A stretch of DNA of 64,000 bases from Symbiodinium natans (lineage: Eukaryota > Sar > Dinophyceae > Suessiales > Symbiodiniaceae): positions 239,501-303,500 of the forward strand of contig CAJNDS010002535.1 of the NCBI GenBank assembly GCA_905221605.1. Direction: 5' to 3'. This document shows positions 63,690-64,000 of this stretch, one piece after another; position 1 is the first letter of the stretch; each line of letters begins with the position of its first letter. The translations under genes and the position numbers were made by a program. Below the pieces are notes generated by a model. The model made no database searches. It saw only the letters and a program-made list of their open reading frames with translations, and had not been told where the DNA came from.

Positions 63690-64000
63690 ATGTTCTGACA
63701 GATGTGATCCCTGTTAGCCCGACACAAAACACTTTCATCTAGTTAATTATGAATATGCATTACGATTTCTTGCTATGATTCATTCTACTTAGTGTTTCTT
63801 CTGGGGTAGAATGAACACATGTTTGTTGGAATTTATCTCGTGGATATTTGTCCTGTTCGCAATCCCTTTGTTTGAGAAGTAATGATCGTTCATGTATTCT
63901 CAATAAGCCTCACAAAAACTATTGGCACATTACCAATTTACTATTAGCAACTTGCATGCACTGTGATCTTCCCGAGATGAGCTATGAAATCAGGAACTCA
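63690..64000. other. AT-rich unique DNA
   Basis: The last ~300 bp has no telomere-type repeat, no exon and no recognised element. The base composition is clearly more AT-rich than the preceding 50 kb. Confidence 0.5.

Overview
The window looks like nuclear DNA of a dinoflagellate, most likely a Symbiodiniaceae-type alga. The evidence is telomere-type TTTAGGG/CCCTAAA repeats scattered everywhere, tiny exons in long introns with many GC (and some apparent GA) splice donors, every supported coding piece on one strand, and an intronless UBL + RCC1-like repeat protein with the FAAILGDGSVVTWG signature typical of these algae. The species call is inference.

Layout. 1-9.87 kb is repeat DNA without a recognisable gene: a ~0.8 kb tandem repeat (170-2720), a GATA-rich repeat (3490-4070), a 54-bp satellite (4106-5073) and a 4.8 kb AT-rich ~173-bp satellite whose orientation flips near 7.79 kb. 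From 9.9 kb to the end the DNA is a mosaic of short coding exons, short inverted-repeat elements and telomere-like arrays. Almost all coding-like pieces read on the minus strand, so transcription runs right to left as in unidirectional dinoflagellate gene arrays.

Genes on the minus strand, 5' to 3': unidentified exons at 63.7-63.0 kb; an unidentified gene with an ATG exon at 62110 and a stop at 58749; a Cys-rich fragment at 58.35-57.94 kb; an unidentified gene starting near 55922 with a possible last exon ending at 51036; a Cys-rich CxxCG gene (about 50.9-46.5 kb); a GT8-type glycosyltransferase (46073 to ~42.5 kb, about nine exons); the C-terminal half of an RTEL1/FANCJ-like DNA helicase (41481-22644, about 25 exons of 25-79 bp, ~1.2 kb of coding sequence); the UBL/RCC1-like gene (19768-18416); and unassigned exons down to 9996. 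The helicase and glycosyltransferase were assembled by eye from exons that no long ORF reveals; their reading phases agree across nearly all junctions.

The most interesting pattern is that introns of these genes usually begin, in sense orientation, with TTTAGGG-type repeats and end with CCCTAAA-type repeats. Their ends are therefore complementary and could pair in the pre-mRNA. In addition, two or three ~110-bp introns coincide exactly with copies of one terminal-inverted-repeat element (introner-like). Together these suggest that inverted repeats help define introns here.
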